NCBI GenBank assembly: GCA_000750105.3
Contig: JPHH03000019.1
Span: forward strand, 186,001 to 250,000
Source of the DNA: Tolypocladium sp. Sup5 PDA-1
Taxonomy: Eukaryota > Ascomycota > Sordariomycetes > Hypocreales > Ophiocordycipitaceae
Direction: 5' to 3'
DNA: 64,000 nt
The notes beneath the pieces were generated by a model, which was not told where the DNA came from, made no database searches, and saw only the letters and a program-made list of their open reading frames with translations. Made by a program: the position numbers and the translations under genes. Positions 1 through 12,700 of this stretch are shown one piece after another (position 1 is the first letter of the stretch; the number at the start of each line of letters is the position of its first letter).

Positions 1-1339
1 ATATGTTCAGCGGTCCTTTTTGCCCCAGAACCAGGACCCGTCGGTCGCTCGTCCCGAAGTTGAGGCCAAATTGAAAGAAACCATCGGCACAGCCAAGGAG
101 AATGGCTCCCTGTATACGATCAACTGGGATACCGTGCCTTTACCCCAAGCCCTCGTGAAAGCCGCCCGGGATGCACTTTTTAAGCGCAGTGCTTCCTCGA
201 TGTCGCCCACGTCCGACTCCTTCCTCAACTCCAAGAAGAGAAAGTCTTCCGAATTTGCCAATCGTGACTCGCCTCAGTCACCGTGGCGCTCTGCTAACTC
301 TCGCGCGTCCCTCGAGGACCGTATTTCGTATTCATCCCCTGACAAGCGCCTCGCCACGGATGACTCCACGACGAAGCCAAGTAAGTTCCAGAAGGAGGCC
401 AACAAGCGGAAGCGCCGATTCGACAACGAATACAAGTCGGTCTATAGATCGCCAAGCCCAACGCCCCCGTCTTCTGGACCCATCATTGGAACGTCGGAGG
501 TGCTGGAGAAGAAGTACCTGCGCCTTACGGCCCCCCCGATCCCGTCGAACGTGCGACCCGAAGCAGTTCTCCGCCAAACCTTGGACCTCCTGAAGAAGAA
601 GTGGCGTAAAGAAGGCAACTACTCCTACATTTGCGACCAGTTCAAATCCATGCGCCAGGACCTCACCGTGCAACGGATCAAGAATGATTTCACTGTTTCC
701 GTCTACGAAATCCACGCCCGGATCGCCTTGGAGAAGGGGGATATTGGTGAGTATAACCAGTGCCAAACACAGCTGCGATCCCTCTACGGCGTCGGCCTCG
801 AGGGCAATCATGTCGAGTTCAAGGCCTATCGTATCTTGTATTTCATCCACACTGCCAACCGTACCGGGTTGAACGACACCATGGCAGACTTAACAGCAAC
901 AGAGAAGGAGGAGCGGGCGATCAAGCACGCCTTGGAGGTGCGCTCTGCCTTGGCCTTGGGCAACTACCACAAGTTCTTCCAGCTTTACCTGGACACACCC
1001 AACATGGGGGCATATCTCATGGATATGTTCGTTGTGAGGGAGCGTCTCGCAGCGCTGTGCAACATGTGCAGAGGGTAAGCCTTCCCGCCCTTCTGTTGGA
1101 CTGATGAATGCTAATCGTATCACAGGTACAAGCCTGATGTGAAGCTTCGCTTCATTACCGAGGAGCTTGCCTTTGAGTCCGATGCGGATGCTGCCCAGTT
1201 CATCATCGATCATCATGGCCAGCATCTTCTCGAGGACCGGCAAGAGTACATCGCCTTTTTGACAGGCAAGGCTGGTGCCCTCTTTGAGGCTGCCAGGTCT
1301 ACCGCCTTCCGCAAGGTCGACATCAAAGGGCAGATTTGA
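1..1339 (+). CDS. THP3: SAC3/GANP-domain protein (Thp3/LENG8-like), 5' truncated by window edge
   Basis: The reading frame is open from the first bases, so the true start lies outside the window. Exons are <1..1074 and 1126..1339, with an intron GTAAGC...TCACAG at 1075-1125. The protein has a Lys/Ser/Pro-rich basic segment (visible residues about 55-150), then the SAC3/GANP/PCI-like helical region beginning near LDLLKKKWRKEGNYSYICDQ and running through the splice to the stop. The order and wording resemble yeast Thp3 and animal LENG8. Known family role: a nuclear PCI-type scaffold linked to transcription elongation and mRNA handling, with Csn12 in yeast. The splice restores a continuous domain (MCRG|YKPDVKLRFITEE). 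No lesion is visible. It could be another SAC3-family member, but the short C-terminal end after the domain fits Thp3/LENG8 better than the large Sac3. Confidence 0.85.
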
Positions 1340-2478
1340 TGTTGGACCGTTTTTTCTTTTCTTTCCCGTGCTGCCCCTCGTTTATCGCTACCGCAGCGCC
1401 GCATCCCTTGCCTTTGGGAGCATTTTCAAGGCGTATGATCAACTTCGACGACATGCATATTGATATCCGTGAACGACAGCAGTAAAACACATCCTACCGA
1501 GGCGCGGTCCTGTGCGGCAGGCGGCTAAAGCATCGATACTACCACGTGGACGACTTAAAATGACCTGGCTTTTCTCCCATCTCGAGGTTCGACATCTATT
1601 TAACCACCTTACTTACGCGACTCGCATTCATAACTGGGTGGGCTTGAGCATTAATAACAGCAATAGAATTATCCACATGGGTAATTGACGGACGGGCGGC
1701 GTTTGATTGGAGTAAACTTGTTTGTTGGCTTCGAATTTTGTCTTTTGATGCGGGTTTGCGTTGCACTCCTGAACCCTCGACCTCGTCATGCTGGTGGCAG
1801 CTGACGAGGCTCCAGCAGGGCTTGCAAGGCCAGGCGATACCCTTTGGATGGACGGCATAGACGGCATGGACGAGGTTTCATCTGGATAGAGAAGTTTCGT
1901 TTGGAGATGGCGCTTCAGCGACTTGTGGATAGTTCAGTTTAATGCAGACAGTCTCAGCAATTCGATGCGCATTTGACCAAATGCATGCTTGCGTTTGAGC
2001 AATCTGGCCTCGTATTGGGTGTAACTGTGTTCGTTCCGGTGCAGGAGTAGTTAAGTTGATGGGAAGGAAGACGCCGAGGAGCGGCACACTTACAACCAGT
2101 CGATGTTGGGCCGATGATGGTGTAGCGCTTGCTCGCCTGCCACTTCCGACGGACGAGCTGTCCAGTAAGACGGATGAACATTTCATAAAGGCCCCGCAGA
2201 TTTATGGAACAGCCGTCCGGGGACACGAGACGACGTTTTGGGATGCGCTCGCATCTCCCTCCTGCATGTAGTAGCCGACTTCCACCGGACTTCCTGGCAA
2301 GTGGTCACTCGGGCACCTTTCTAACTCTACTTATCCTCGGCGAAACAGGTGACAGCTCAGCTCACAGAAATGGGGTGGTGCGATTGGGTGAAACTGCTGG
2401 TGCTTCCCTGTCGAGGGCGTGTTGCTCTTGTACGTACCCCGAACAGCCGACGGAGTCCGACCCAGTCACGAGAGTGGG

Positions 2479-2507
2479 ATCAGATTAGATTGATAAATTT
2501 GTGATAA
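2479..2507 (+). promoter_or_regulatory. candidate GATA-factor (SreA-like) site cluster
   Basis: ATCAGATTA at 2479-2487 differs by one base from ATCWGATAA, the site known for fungal iron-repressor GATA factors (SreA/Fep1 type). GATAA follows at 2492-2496 and 2503-2507. The cluster lies about 350 bp upstream of the siderophore transporter ATG, where iron-dependent repression would be expected. Regulation is inferred from position and motif only. Confidence 0.4.
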
Positions 2508-2539
2508 GAATTTTATACTTAACCATAACCTTGCGGGTT

Positions 2540-2558
2540 GGGGGGGGGGGGGGGGGGG
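2540..2558 (+). repeat. homopolymer run of 19 G
   Basis: An uninterrupted G run is visible, followed by CGCAG. Such runs are length-unstable and prone to assembly error, so the exact count is uncertain. Confidence 0.85.
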
Positions 2559-2855
2559 CGCAGATCCCCACCGCCGTGCCACATGGTTGCCGAGATGCCT
2601 GCTTCGACAGGAGCTTAGTGCGCTGCATCGGCCCATGCCCAGTCACCCTCGAGGCAATAGTCTGCTGTATCCTTGAATTCTCGTGATCTGGAGAAAATTT
2701 GCTGGCGCGAGAAATTCTCGCCAAGAGCCGTGGAGTGTCAGTTCCGACGGCGGGCTCGACTTATAACATGAGCGTCGTTGGGCGAACATGGCTTACAGCC
2801 GAGTTCAGCTTTTGCCTTGATACCTTTTTGCGTCAACTTTCGTCGAGCAACGGCC

Positions 2856-5009
2856 ATGGCAGACGAACAAATACGGACGTCGGGCAAACCAGGTCAGGAG
2901 TCGCCGGCCGTCGTGGTCGGCGAGAAGAGCCTCGAGGCCCAGGATGAAGCCAACAACGATGCTGTGTCTGTACACAGCGAGTCGAGCAGCATCCAGGCTG
3001 GCGTGCAGAAAGCCATGATCTTGAAGAAGGCCTGGTCTCGCACCACCTTGCTCATTGCGTTCTCGAGGTTGGTCTATTGACGAGCCGCTCGCCTTTGGTG
3101 TCGGAAGACACGCTGACCCCTTCACCCAGCTTGTTCATAACGACGCTTGTCATCACCTTCTCGGATTACTCTCACATGGTATTGCAGCCATATGTGACGA
3201 GCTCCTTCAGTAAACACTCTGCCATGAGCGCTGCTCATGTAGTCGTCAACATCACGCGCATCGTTGCGTACCCGATTATCGCCAAGTTGAGCGACGTACG
3301 TCGGCAGCTGTCTAGTCACTGGACGAGCTGAGAACTGACCGCCGTCTTTAGGTTTTTGGGAGAGCTGAAATGTTCACGCTGGCCATTCTCTTCCAGACTT
3401 TGAGCTTCATCATCTACGCTACCAGTCAGGACATTGGTCATTATTTTGTACGCGCCCCTTTACTATTCAGACATATGTCTTGGACTCGCTGACATTGCTG
3501 GACAGGCTGCTGGCCTCTTCGACGCCGTTGGCTCCACCGGCTTCGGCTTGACACAGCAGGTATTCATCGCAGATGCCACCAACCTGGTCAACCGCGCGTT
3601 CTGGTCCACGCTGCCCGAGTCCATCACCACGATCCCCGCCCTCTACCTCGGCTCCATCATAGGAGAAGGATTCCTCAACAACGCGGGCTGGCGATGGTCA
3701 TACGGCACTTGGGCGATCATCACGCCAATCGTGGCCGTACCGCTCATCGCCACCATGATTATCCTCCAGCGACGCGCAAAGAAGCACGGCCTCGTGGCAA
3801 AGAGCTTTGCCAGCGTGGCGGGCTGCGCGCCGGATAGCCCGACGTGGAAGAAGGTGCTGCACCTTATCTGGACGGAAATAGATCTCCTCGGCTTGATATT
3901 GCTGGTCGCTGGCCTGTCGCTGATTCTGATACCCGTCTCGCTGACCGGCTCGTTTAACCCTGGGAGATGGGAGGAGGGCTCGTTCATTGCCATGCTCGTT
4001 GTGGGGGTCGTTTCCTTTCTCGGCTTCCTCGTCTGGGACCTCAAGTTTGCCAAGAAGCCGTATATCCCGGCGCACATGGCTAACCGGACTGTCATTGCGG
4101 CCTGCGCGATCCAGACGTTTGACTTTATGGAGTACAGCCTATTCACCATCTTCTTCCCCAGCTATCTGCAGGTGGCTGGACACTTTTCCCCTGCCCACGC
4201 TACACGCATCGAGTACGTTCCCTCCGGATCTCCTCTCGTATTGGACGCATTTTACTAACACCGAGGAGCAACTCCCTTCGAGTCGCGTTTCAGATATTTG
4301 GCCTGGTCGTCGCGGTTGGCATGAAGTACACCAAAAACGTGCAGATCTGGGTCCTCTGCGGCCCGCCCATGGTGATGCTGGGGCAGGGGATCATGATCTA
4401 CCTCGTCGACATGGGTGATGGACAACACGGCAACGAAGCTTCCTTCATCGCCTCCAAAGTCATCTCGGGCATTGGGCGGGCGTTGTTCCAAACGGCAGCA
4501 CAGGTCTCTGTCCAGGCCGTGGTGTCACGCCAGGAGGTTGCCGTCGCCACGGGCATCTTTCAGGCGGCGAACAGTGTTGGAGGGGCAATTGGCACGAGGT
4601 AAGCTATCTGAGGCTCTTATAATCAGACCAATTTCTCTGACCATTTCACTGCAGCATCGCCGGAGCGATATGGCGTAACACGCTTCCCGACAAACTCCTC
4701 GCCTACCTCCCCGAAAAGGACAAAAGCAGCGCCCTGCGCATCTTCCAGTCCATTGTCGTCGCCCAAAAGTACGAGGCCGGCACTCCCGCCCGTGCAGCCA
4801 TCGACCGCAGCTATCGCGAGTCGCAACGGATCCTGGGCATCGTTGCGACGTGCATCTGCGTGCCAAACCTGATCATCATGTGGTTCATGAAGAACGTCAA
4901 GTTGGACGAAGAGGACTTGAAGGATGAACAGGGCGTGGACCGCGCGATTGCGAAGATTGAGAAGGGAGCGGATGATCGACGAGAGTCGGGTTCTAATGGT
5001 AGCAAATAA
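2856..5009 (+). CDS. MFS siderophore-iron transporter (SIT/ARN family)
   Basis: Six exons: 2856..3067, 3130..3295, 3352..3447, 3506..4212, 4269..4598 and 4655..5009, giving 621 residues, normal for the SIT family. The N-terminal ~65 residues are acidic and Ser-rich cytosolic sequence. They are followed by 13-14 predicted membrane segments typical of ARN/SIT proteins, with family-like blocks such as [40 protein letters not shown] and [20 protein letters not shown]. Known role: proton-coupled uptake of ferric siderophores at plasma or vesicle membranes. The start is the ATG in GGCCATGGC, giving [13 protein letters not shown] sites lie upstream. No siderophore synthetase is in the window, so the ligand (self-made or foreign) cannot be told. 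It is convergent with the NLR gene. All splices restore the frame and no damage is seen. Confidence 0.92.
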
Positions 5010-5549
5010 GGGTGCTGGCATAAACTACGGACTAGAGCCGTTGACTTGATGATGAACGACTCCACTCTAAGATAAGGGATGGATTCTGCGTCGTTGTCCT
5101 AAGGTCCCACCAATGTGCTTGTTACCTCGGAAACGTCACATGAATCATGATGAATCTCTCCCCGCTTCTCCCAACGGCCTTTTCATCCTCTTCGTCTACA
5201 TCCGCTGAGACCTTTCCTTTGAACGTACTCTATACCACACTGTGAAAGGCCCAATCGATTGAGCTACGGGAGGCTATGTCGGGGGGAAAAGAGGTCTCGT
5301 GCGGAGAGCTTGGAAGACGTGCCATTGGCGCTGTGAGGCGAAGCCGGCTGCTGAATCTCAACGCCTCCCCTTAGCTGACCCCGTGACGAAGCCGACATGA
5401 TGCCCCTTGTTAGTTATCACGATTCTTTTCTTCGTGGTTTATCCCCTCTTCCTTAGTTTCTCCCGTTTCTGGATTTCCGTGAATTGCCCCTTATTCCTAC
5501 CATCTTTTGCCACTCGCTCCTTAATCCTACCGTCTCTGTCAATAGCACC
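5010..5549. other. convergent 3' intergenic gap
   Basis: Sequence between the stop codons of the transporter (+) and the NLR gene (-). It holds both 3' UTRs. No gene is seen. Confidence 0.6.
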
Positions 5550-8500
5550 TTATTCCTGGTTGTCGAAGCTTAACATAATTACTCGTCCCGAGGCACACCC
5601 AATTGCGACCTGCGACCCTTTTACTGCCATAGCGACGGGGGAAGCCGTGTTTATTGCAAGGGGCCTGAAGTCGGAAGGCAACCACAGCAGCTGTTCGCCG
5701 TCCCTGGTGATCCACATCTTGTCCTCGCTCAGACTGAAGCCTCGGCGTGCCACGTGGTTGATCGGGCTGCTGCTACTAGGCGGCACGACAATGGTTCCAA
5801 TGTGGCTCAACAGCAACGAGTTGGTGCTATCGAATGACATCCAGTGAAGTGCTGTGCCGAGATGGAACGTTTGGAGGCTTACCAATGTCTTAGAATCGCA
5901 GATGGTAACGGACTCATGATTCGACAAGGCGATGAGCTTGCTGTCTTGAGAAAAGACGACCGAGGTTGGAAACCTGTCATAACGAGTTTCGACGTGCGTG
6001 GCTGTTGAGAGTTGCCAAACCTTGACCACCACGTCGAGCGTTCCTGTGATCAAGAGGTCGTTGTTTTGGGAGAAAACCATTGGAAATGGGACACGGTGCT
6101 CAGTCTCTAGGGTCTGAAGACACTCGCCTGTTGCCACGTCCCAGACCCTGACAGTGCTGTCGTGTGCTGCCGAAGCAATCCGCTTGCTGTCATTCGAGAG
6201 AATGACCGAAAAAAGACTGTCCTGATGGCCTTCAAGCACGTTTTTACACACTCTGCTGGCTAGATCCCAAACCCGAATAGTACGGTCGACGGAGCCAGAG
6301 ACAATAAAGTCGCCATCGTGAGAGAAAGCCACCGTTGACACGACGCGGGTGTGCCCTTCAAAGGTCCAGTCGTCTCCGGTAGCGATTTCGAAGACTCTGA
6401 CAAAGCTTTCGCCAGTGGGAAGTGCGACGAATGTCCCGTCGTTAGAGAAGACCGCGCTGGGGACGCGCTCGGTCTTGAAGGTGTCTAGGCTCTCGCCATC
6501 GGAGGCATCCCAAATTATCAGATCCTGTCTCGACGCCGACACCACGGCCGGGTACGTGCGTGAGAAGCTGACCCAATTGATGTTAGCACTATGCCTGTCG
6601 AGCAAGCGATGTTGTCCCAAGGCGAGGTCCCATATCTTGATCGTCCCGTCATTTAAAGCTGTGGCGATGACCTTGTTGTCGGGCGAAAATGCCACGGATT
6701 GTAGTTCACTGCCGAGACGCTCAAGAGTCCACAGACACCCCAAGCTCCCGCTACCGGTCTCCCAGACCTTGATAGACCTATCGGAGTCACCCGATGCAAT
6801 CATCTTGCCGTCATGTGAAAAGGCCATTGCCTGTACGAGACCACGATGGCCTTCGAGTCTGCCGACAATCTGGCGGGTCGCCGACTCCCAGATTGTAATG
6901 GCCGTAAGCGACCTCGATGCAACAAGCCTGTGATCTGGCGAGATAATTGCCGGCCCCAAGAGTTCGACTGCATCTTCGTCGTAATCAAGTATCCTTAGGA
7001 CCTTACCAGTAACCGGGTCCCATGTCCGACTGGTTCGGTCCAGGGACGTTGAAACGACCCTTTGGGTATTGTCCGAAAAGCGTATGTGTACCGAGTGAAT
7101 GCTGTCCTCGTGGCCATTGAGTACTTGTCGACAGGCACCAGTCTCTCGGGCCCACACTCGGATTGTTTGATCCACCGCGCCGGATACGACAAGAATGCTG
7201 TCGTGAGAAAAGGCAACTGATGTGACACGAGCAGTGTGGCCCTCTAGAGTGCGGAGGCACCTGTCGTCGGCTGCTTCCCAAATCTTAACGGTTGAATCGT
7301 TCGAACCTGACACGACCATCCGACTATCATGTGAGAAGGCTACCGAGCGGACAAAGCCCGTGTGGCCTTCGAAGGTGAGCAAACACTTGCCGCTGGCGTT
7401 GTCCCAGATCCGAATAGTGTTGTCGGTTGCAGTAGACAATACTTTGGTGCCATCATGTGAAAAGACCACATTGTATAGTCTCACCGGATGGTCCTCGATA
7501 GTCTGGAGACATGAATCCCATTGCTGTTCCATGATGGGCTTGGTGGTAATCCACTCTGGCTCCTCTTTCGCAAAGACCTGCCTAGTAATACTACCCGTCG
7601 GTGAGAAGATGAGTGCCGAGGCATAGAGCTGGAGGGGAGCATTCTCAATGGCCCATTTGTTGTACAAAGCAAAGCGACAGGCATCTTGAATCAGCGTAGC
7701 AAGCTGGGACTCCTCTGCTCGTGGCTGAAAACTCACTTGTAAGTACACGCGTACTTCAGCCTGGAAAGAATAATTACCTGTAGAAGGGTTGCCAACTTTG
7801 TCAAAGCAAGGATTGCATCTGGGACGAGCCGGAGGAGGCTGAGGGATTCGAGCCAGTAGAGAAGCTTCTGCCGTAGAAATGCGTCAATGGCGCCGCCATC
7901 TTGGAGGACGTTGTGCTCGGGACTGCTGTTTGGCTGTGATGCCTCAAAGTGATCGACCCAGTGTACACACGCATACCCAATTGCCTCCAATGGGTCAGGA
8001 TCAGGCTTTTCGACCTTATCTATGGGAAACCCGGGTTGGCGCAGATTGTACATATCTCTGTCCAGTGTCTCGTGCATCTTTTGAACTGACCGAGACACGA
8101 TGTCCCGATGTACCTCTTCAATACCGGAAGCAAATACAGCATTTGTTGCGTGGTCGAGTAGAAAGTCCTTTGCAGTCTGGTGGACGAAGTATATAACGCC
8201 TCTGTTTGTCGTCAAGAACGAGCCACAGACTTTGATGAACGTTTCCAGGCTGGCGGATAAGTCCTCCGATGGATCTGCCCACCCGGGTGTCTCGATGCTG
8301 GCCCCCAATTCCTTCAAACTCAAGGGCCGGAACACCGCTGCCGCACAAGCAAGTATCCTCTTGCAGTCTCCAGCGTAAGGGTGTGTGAACACCTGACGCA
8401 TCATTCCCTGGTACAAAGAATCGAGACCAGGGGGGAACGACTCCAGTTTTGGCGCACTCACGAAGCTGCCCGTTTCTTCCAGGCTTTTGCATACCAATGC

Positions 8501-10306
8501 AACCCAGAGAAATGTATCTTGCGCATTGGAGAATAGGTGGTTCTGCACTGCGTCTCGCGTCTTGGGGCTGTAGCGTTTCTGTCGGGTTAAGCAATCCACC
8601 TTGTGCCGAATGTATGCCGCAACCGCAGCCCCCACAGCCTCTGCGTTCAGTTCGAGGGACAGCGCGATGTTTTGTCCGGTATAGTCGAAAATCTCTTCAA
8701 TTTGCTGCCAATTGCGGCTGGTGACAATCCACTTGACGGAAGGAGACCTGGCCGACTGCTTGATGATGAGTTTGGTGAGTTGTTCCAGCCCAGTCTTGCA
8801 CTCGTCCAGGCCGTCGACGATCAGGTACGTCTTCTTCAGGCTGGGGTCTTGCAGCATGCATGACAGTATGTTGCATAAAGCATTCCAAGCGTTCGTGTCC
8901 GTAAAGAGTGATTTGCCAACATGATCATAGTCCTTCCGGATATGGCGGATCAAAGCTTTCCGCTGATGGGCCAGCATGTGAATCAGTCCTCGCAAGACGG
9001 CCGTGCTGTGGTTGACCCTGGAATCGGTACCTTGGCAGAAGAAGTAAGAGAGAGTCTCATTCCCGGGAATCGAACTTTCCAGCTCATCGATGATGCCACA
9101 GAGCAGCATTGTCTTGCCTTTGCCTGGGTCGCCCCTTATCCAGAGAAGCCTGTCCTCCTCTCCGCCGCGCCATCGCTGGAAGTCGTTGTTCTGGAACACC
9201 CAGTTGCATGCGTCCAGAAGCAGCCCGCCTTTGTCTCCCTCGATGCGTATCTTGTCGTGTCGCGGGTCGGTGACCCAGAGACTCTGTAGACATTCGCTGT
9301 CCTTCTTATCTTGCTTTACCTCGACTTGCTTGTGAAGGAGCGAGTGAACATCTTCGAGGATGGTCTCTTGCTTTTCGGAAAAGCCGATGAGCCGGTCAAG
9401 GTTACTCAAGGTCTGCGTGCCGCTATATGCCCCGTAATCATGTCGTAGTGTATCTTCTGCTTTCTCAACAGTTGTTAGGCTCACCGCCCAGTCGTTGAGT
9501 TTAAGAATATCTCTTAGGAAGTTGACCAGCTTGCTTTGGTGGCAGACATAGACGCTTTTCATCAAGAACGAGAGTAGCGCTTCGTAGAGCGAAAAGACCT
9601 GTTCCTCCAATTGAGCGTACAGTCCAGCAAACTGCTGTGGGTCGATCCGGTTCTTCTTCAGGAGATGAATCTCGAATTCACAGTACCACTTCATTCGCTT
9701 GATAACGTGAGCGAGGCCGTCATGAAACCTCTTGTTTTCCTGCAGTGGGTTCAAGAGGAGCTTGGGTGGTCAGCATCGGGCGCAGGTGGCAGACCAAGGA
9801 GGCAAGCCATCAAATACCTGCAACGAAAAGCAAACTCCTGCCCAGGCCAGGGCAGCCTGAGGGACGGTCTGAAGTGAATCCTTGACGATGCTGTTGACCG
9901 AAAGGACGACTTGTATGACCTGTGAGGCCTTATCCTTGGCGCGGTCTCGTTGGACAATCTTGTCAAGCTCGGTTTGGGCAACGTGCGCCATCTGCGACCA
10001 CCTCTTGGCGTTGTCTCTTCCTTCAATTGCATTTCCAAGGTCTTCTGACAAGATAATCTCGTATGCATCGACTAATTTTGACTCGCTCTGTTTAATGCTG
10101 TCGTATGCTTTGTCCCATATGCTCTGTGGAGAACCGGGCAAGTCGGGCGCAACGCTCGTTGTAGCGGAAGGGGTTTCTGAGGTTTGTGGAACAACAAGTT
10201 CTGGCAGCGCATGGCTCTCTTCTGCGGGTTGTGGATTCGATTCCGGTCCTTTGAGCAGCTTTCGTCTGAGGCGCAGTTTCTGTCTTGAGAGCCATTCCGG
10301 AGGCAT
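5550..10306 (-). CDS. STAND NLR: NACHT_N - NACHT - WD40 (HET-E/NWD-like)
   Basis: Exons on the minus strand: 10306..9818, 9739..7778 and 7724..5550. Introns are 78 nt and 53 nt, both phase 0, giving 1541 residues. After a Pro-rich start, residues ~60-300 match the NWD NACHT-NTPase N-terminal domain (IWDKAYDSIKQSESKLVDAY). The NACHT has Walker A GDPGKGKT at ~366-373 and Walker B LIVDGLDE at ~469-476. From ~818 to the end there are about 14 WD40 units, enough for two seven-bladed propellers, with cores such as SVAFSHDGDFIVSGS and RTIRVWD. Some units are eroded (lost GH or WD). Known role of fungal NWDs: signal-sensing NTPases in non-self recognition and regulated cell death. The repeats are divergent from each other, unlike the near-identical, fast-evolving repeats of HET-D/E. 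The cognate effector is unknown; no HET or lipase effector domain is fused. Confidence 0.9.
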
Positions 10307-12700
10307 TGTTCATTGCCGAACGGGGTCTCTTGAGTGAATATTGGCAGTACGAGCTGGCTGTCGAAGACGAGAGGGGAACGTGCCTCTCCATGTCTCGAGT
10401 CGTTGACTGCATTGCCTCGACAAGGGGGCCCTTTGCTGTGCAGCTAACAGATCCTCGTCTTCCAATAAGACGCCGTTGCCATCCAGCCAACAGCAGCCAG
10501 TGTTAGAGCACCTGCCGGGCCGCATCATTAAGAACCGGTTGAGGGGATTTCGACGCCATTATGATCTGTCCAGGAGTGGAGAGGTTCATGTCTATTCCTC
10601 GGTCAGAATATCTTCAAGAAATAAGTTTACGCCCAGTTGAGCCAGCTTTTTCTTCGTTGGCATGGTAAACGTCTCAGGTCCGTTGGGCAGATGGCGGCAT
10701 CAGCGTCGGCTTACAGTGCATGAGTGCATGGATAACCTTGTCTCCAAGGCGTCTCTGGGCGTGGGCCAGGTCAACCGTAGCCTCCACCAATAACATTGGA
10801 ACGTCGTCCCTCGAGTCGCAGCTCTGTATCCGTACGCTGGAGCAGACGCCATTCTGATGTGTCAAATCTCACGCAGCGCTGACGAATTGTGAGCTCTAGC
10901 GGTGGAAAAAAAGTCTGAAGTTCGTGGGCATAGGGGCGGAAGAGCTGTCACGTAGCACCCGTCGCCGCAAATATCGCCTGCACCCGGTAGAGTCTGTGGC
11001 GCATCTTTTTGAAGACACCATTGGGCACGGCGTAAAATGCATGAGGCAGAGAATCAAAAGGGGGAGGCTCGCGAAAGGCATGTGTCTTGCAGGGCTGGGC
11101 CTATAGCCGGCGGGATGCGTGCGTTGCGATTGTGAAACTTTGCTGACTGACACGAGCGCTGGACAATTGGAAAAACAGAGGCAGTAGGGTTTTTGCGCGG
11201 CATCTCTGACCAAGTAGGAGAAATGCAAAGTGGTGCAAAACAATGCATTGCGTAGGGCAACATGATGGCTCGGCATGGTCTTGGACTTTGAGTATTGACC
11301 ACAGACGAAGGAGGTGGGAACGGGAGGTTTTGGTCATTGCAAAGGTTGGATCCGTTGTGCCTTCCATTAAGTTACGTACCTAATATTTCTCTACTCATCT
11401 CCATGAGCAACATCGGGAATTGCTCAGTCAATGCAGTTCCCTTAGTTGCAGCATTGGAAAACAATAATAATAAATAGGATAAAAAAACAATCCAAGAATG
11501 AAGACGAAATATGCAGAGCTTCAAGTCGCCTTTGTTTCATCTCGAGATGAGTTGAACTCTGAAGAACACTTGGATGGCGCGCCCATTGGTGGGTGGTTTC
11601 GAGCCGTAGGTGGTACGCGGCAGGCGTACTTCGTACCTTGCCTTCAAAATGACGTTTGCATCTTAAAGGCGTAGATGAATCTGTTCAATCTACCTGGAAC
11701 CGTATGTAGCTATCATCTCTTACCGGAAAAGTGCCATACCGTGAGCCTGGCGTGACTGCCCGGCGACTCGGCAAGCAGGGCCACAGCGGCAGCTCGTACA
11801 CCAACATCCTTCTTATCGATCGCTTCTGGGGTAATCCAGGGGGCAATCGATGAGCCCCCGGGCCAGGGATGAGATTCCCTGCCTGTTAATGCGCAGGCAT
11901 GACCAGTCGTCTGTGCTCTTGATGTTTCAAAGAAGCCATGTTCGGGGCACGTCTCCATGTAGTGGTGATGGTGGCGCCGTTGGTGTGATGGAGGGGCATA
12001 GCTATCGCTGATAGGAGTTTGCTACAAAAAATGGCGGGGTAGATGAGTGATCCGAGCACGAGTTTAATGCGCATAGACACGCGATTGCGAGCGCCCTGAA
12101 CGATTGGGCAGAGTCTGGGGGCCGCTGCTGGCAGTACGTATCATAGCTATTCGTACATAGATAGGGCTGTGTAAGGGATGAGGCCTCTCTGGCGCTCACA
12201 AGCATATATCATTTGTGAAATTTCAGAGCGTGAATTTGTTTTGGTGATGGTGATCTGTGGTATAAAACGGCTCCTTAAAATCAGCGTTGGTCTTTACTGG
12301 CTAGACTGGAAGTAGAATGGTGATGAGTGCCTAGAGCCCGCGGTTCAGCTCGACAGCGTGTCCAGTGCGCGATATTCCAGAGGATGCCAACCAACAAGCA
12401 AGAAATTTTTCATTTTTATGACCAGGTGCCTACAACCCCAATTTAGTCGGAACTTCGACCTAAGTAAAGGTATCCATCCCAGTGTTGGCGCCGGGGCACA
12501 ACCTGCAGGACCTGTACTCCGTATTCGTACAACAAAAAAATCAAGAACAGCTATGAGCCATTGGATTGGAAAGTCGATGATTTCGTGCTCCGTGCAAGTA
12601 CGCACTGCTACGCGTGTGACGACGCGGCATATGCGGACACGCCTGGCGCAGGCTGGCGCTGAAGCCCGAGATTACGAGTAGACAACGGCCCGGAGACGGG
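10307..12700. other. gene-poor intergenic region
   Basis: Only short, unsupported frames on both strands. It holds the NLR promoter. A TATAAAA box on the plus strand at 12261-12267 has no recognisable coding sequence immediately after it. Confidence 0.5.

Larger units (their letters stand above)
1340..2855. other. intergenic region upstream of siderophore transporter
   Basis: No reading frame here has domain content or splice support. It holds the 3' flank of the SAC3-domain gene and the promoter of the transporter, including a 19-base G run and a cluster of GATA sites described separately. Confidence 0.6.
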
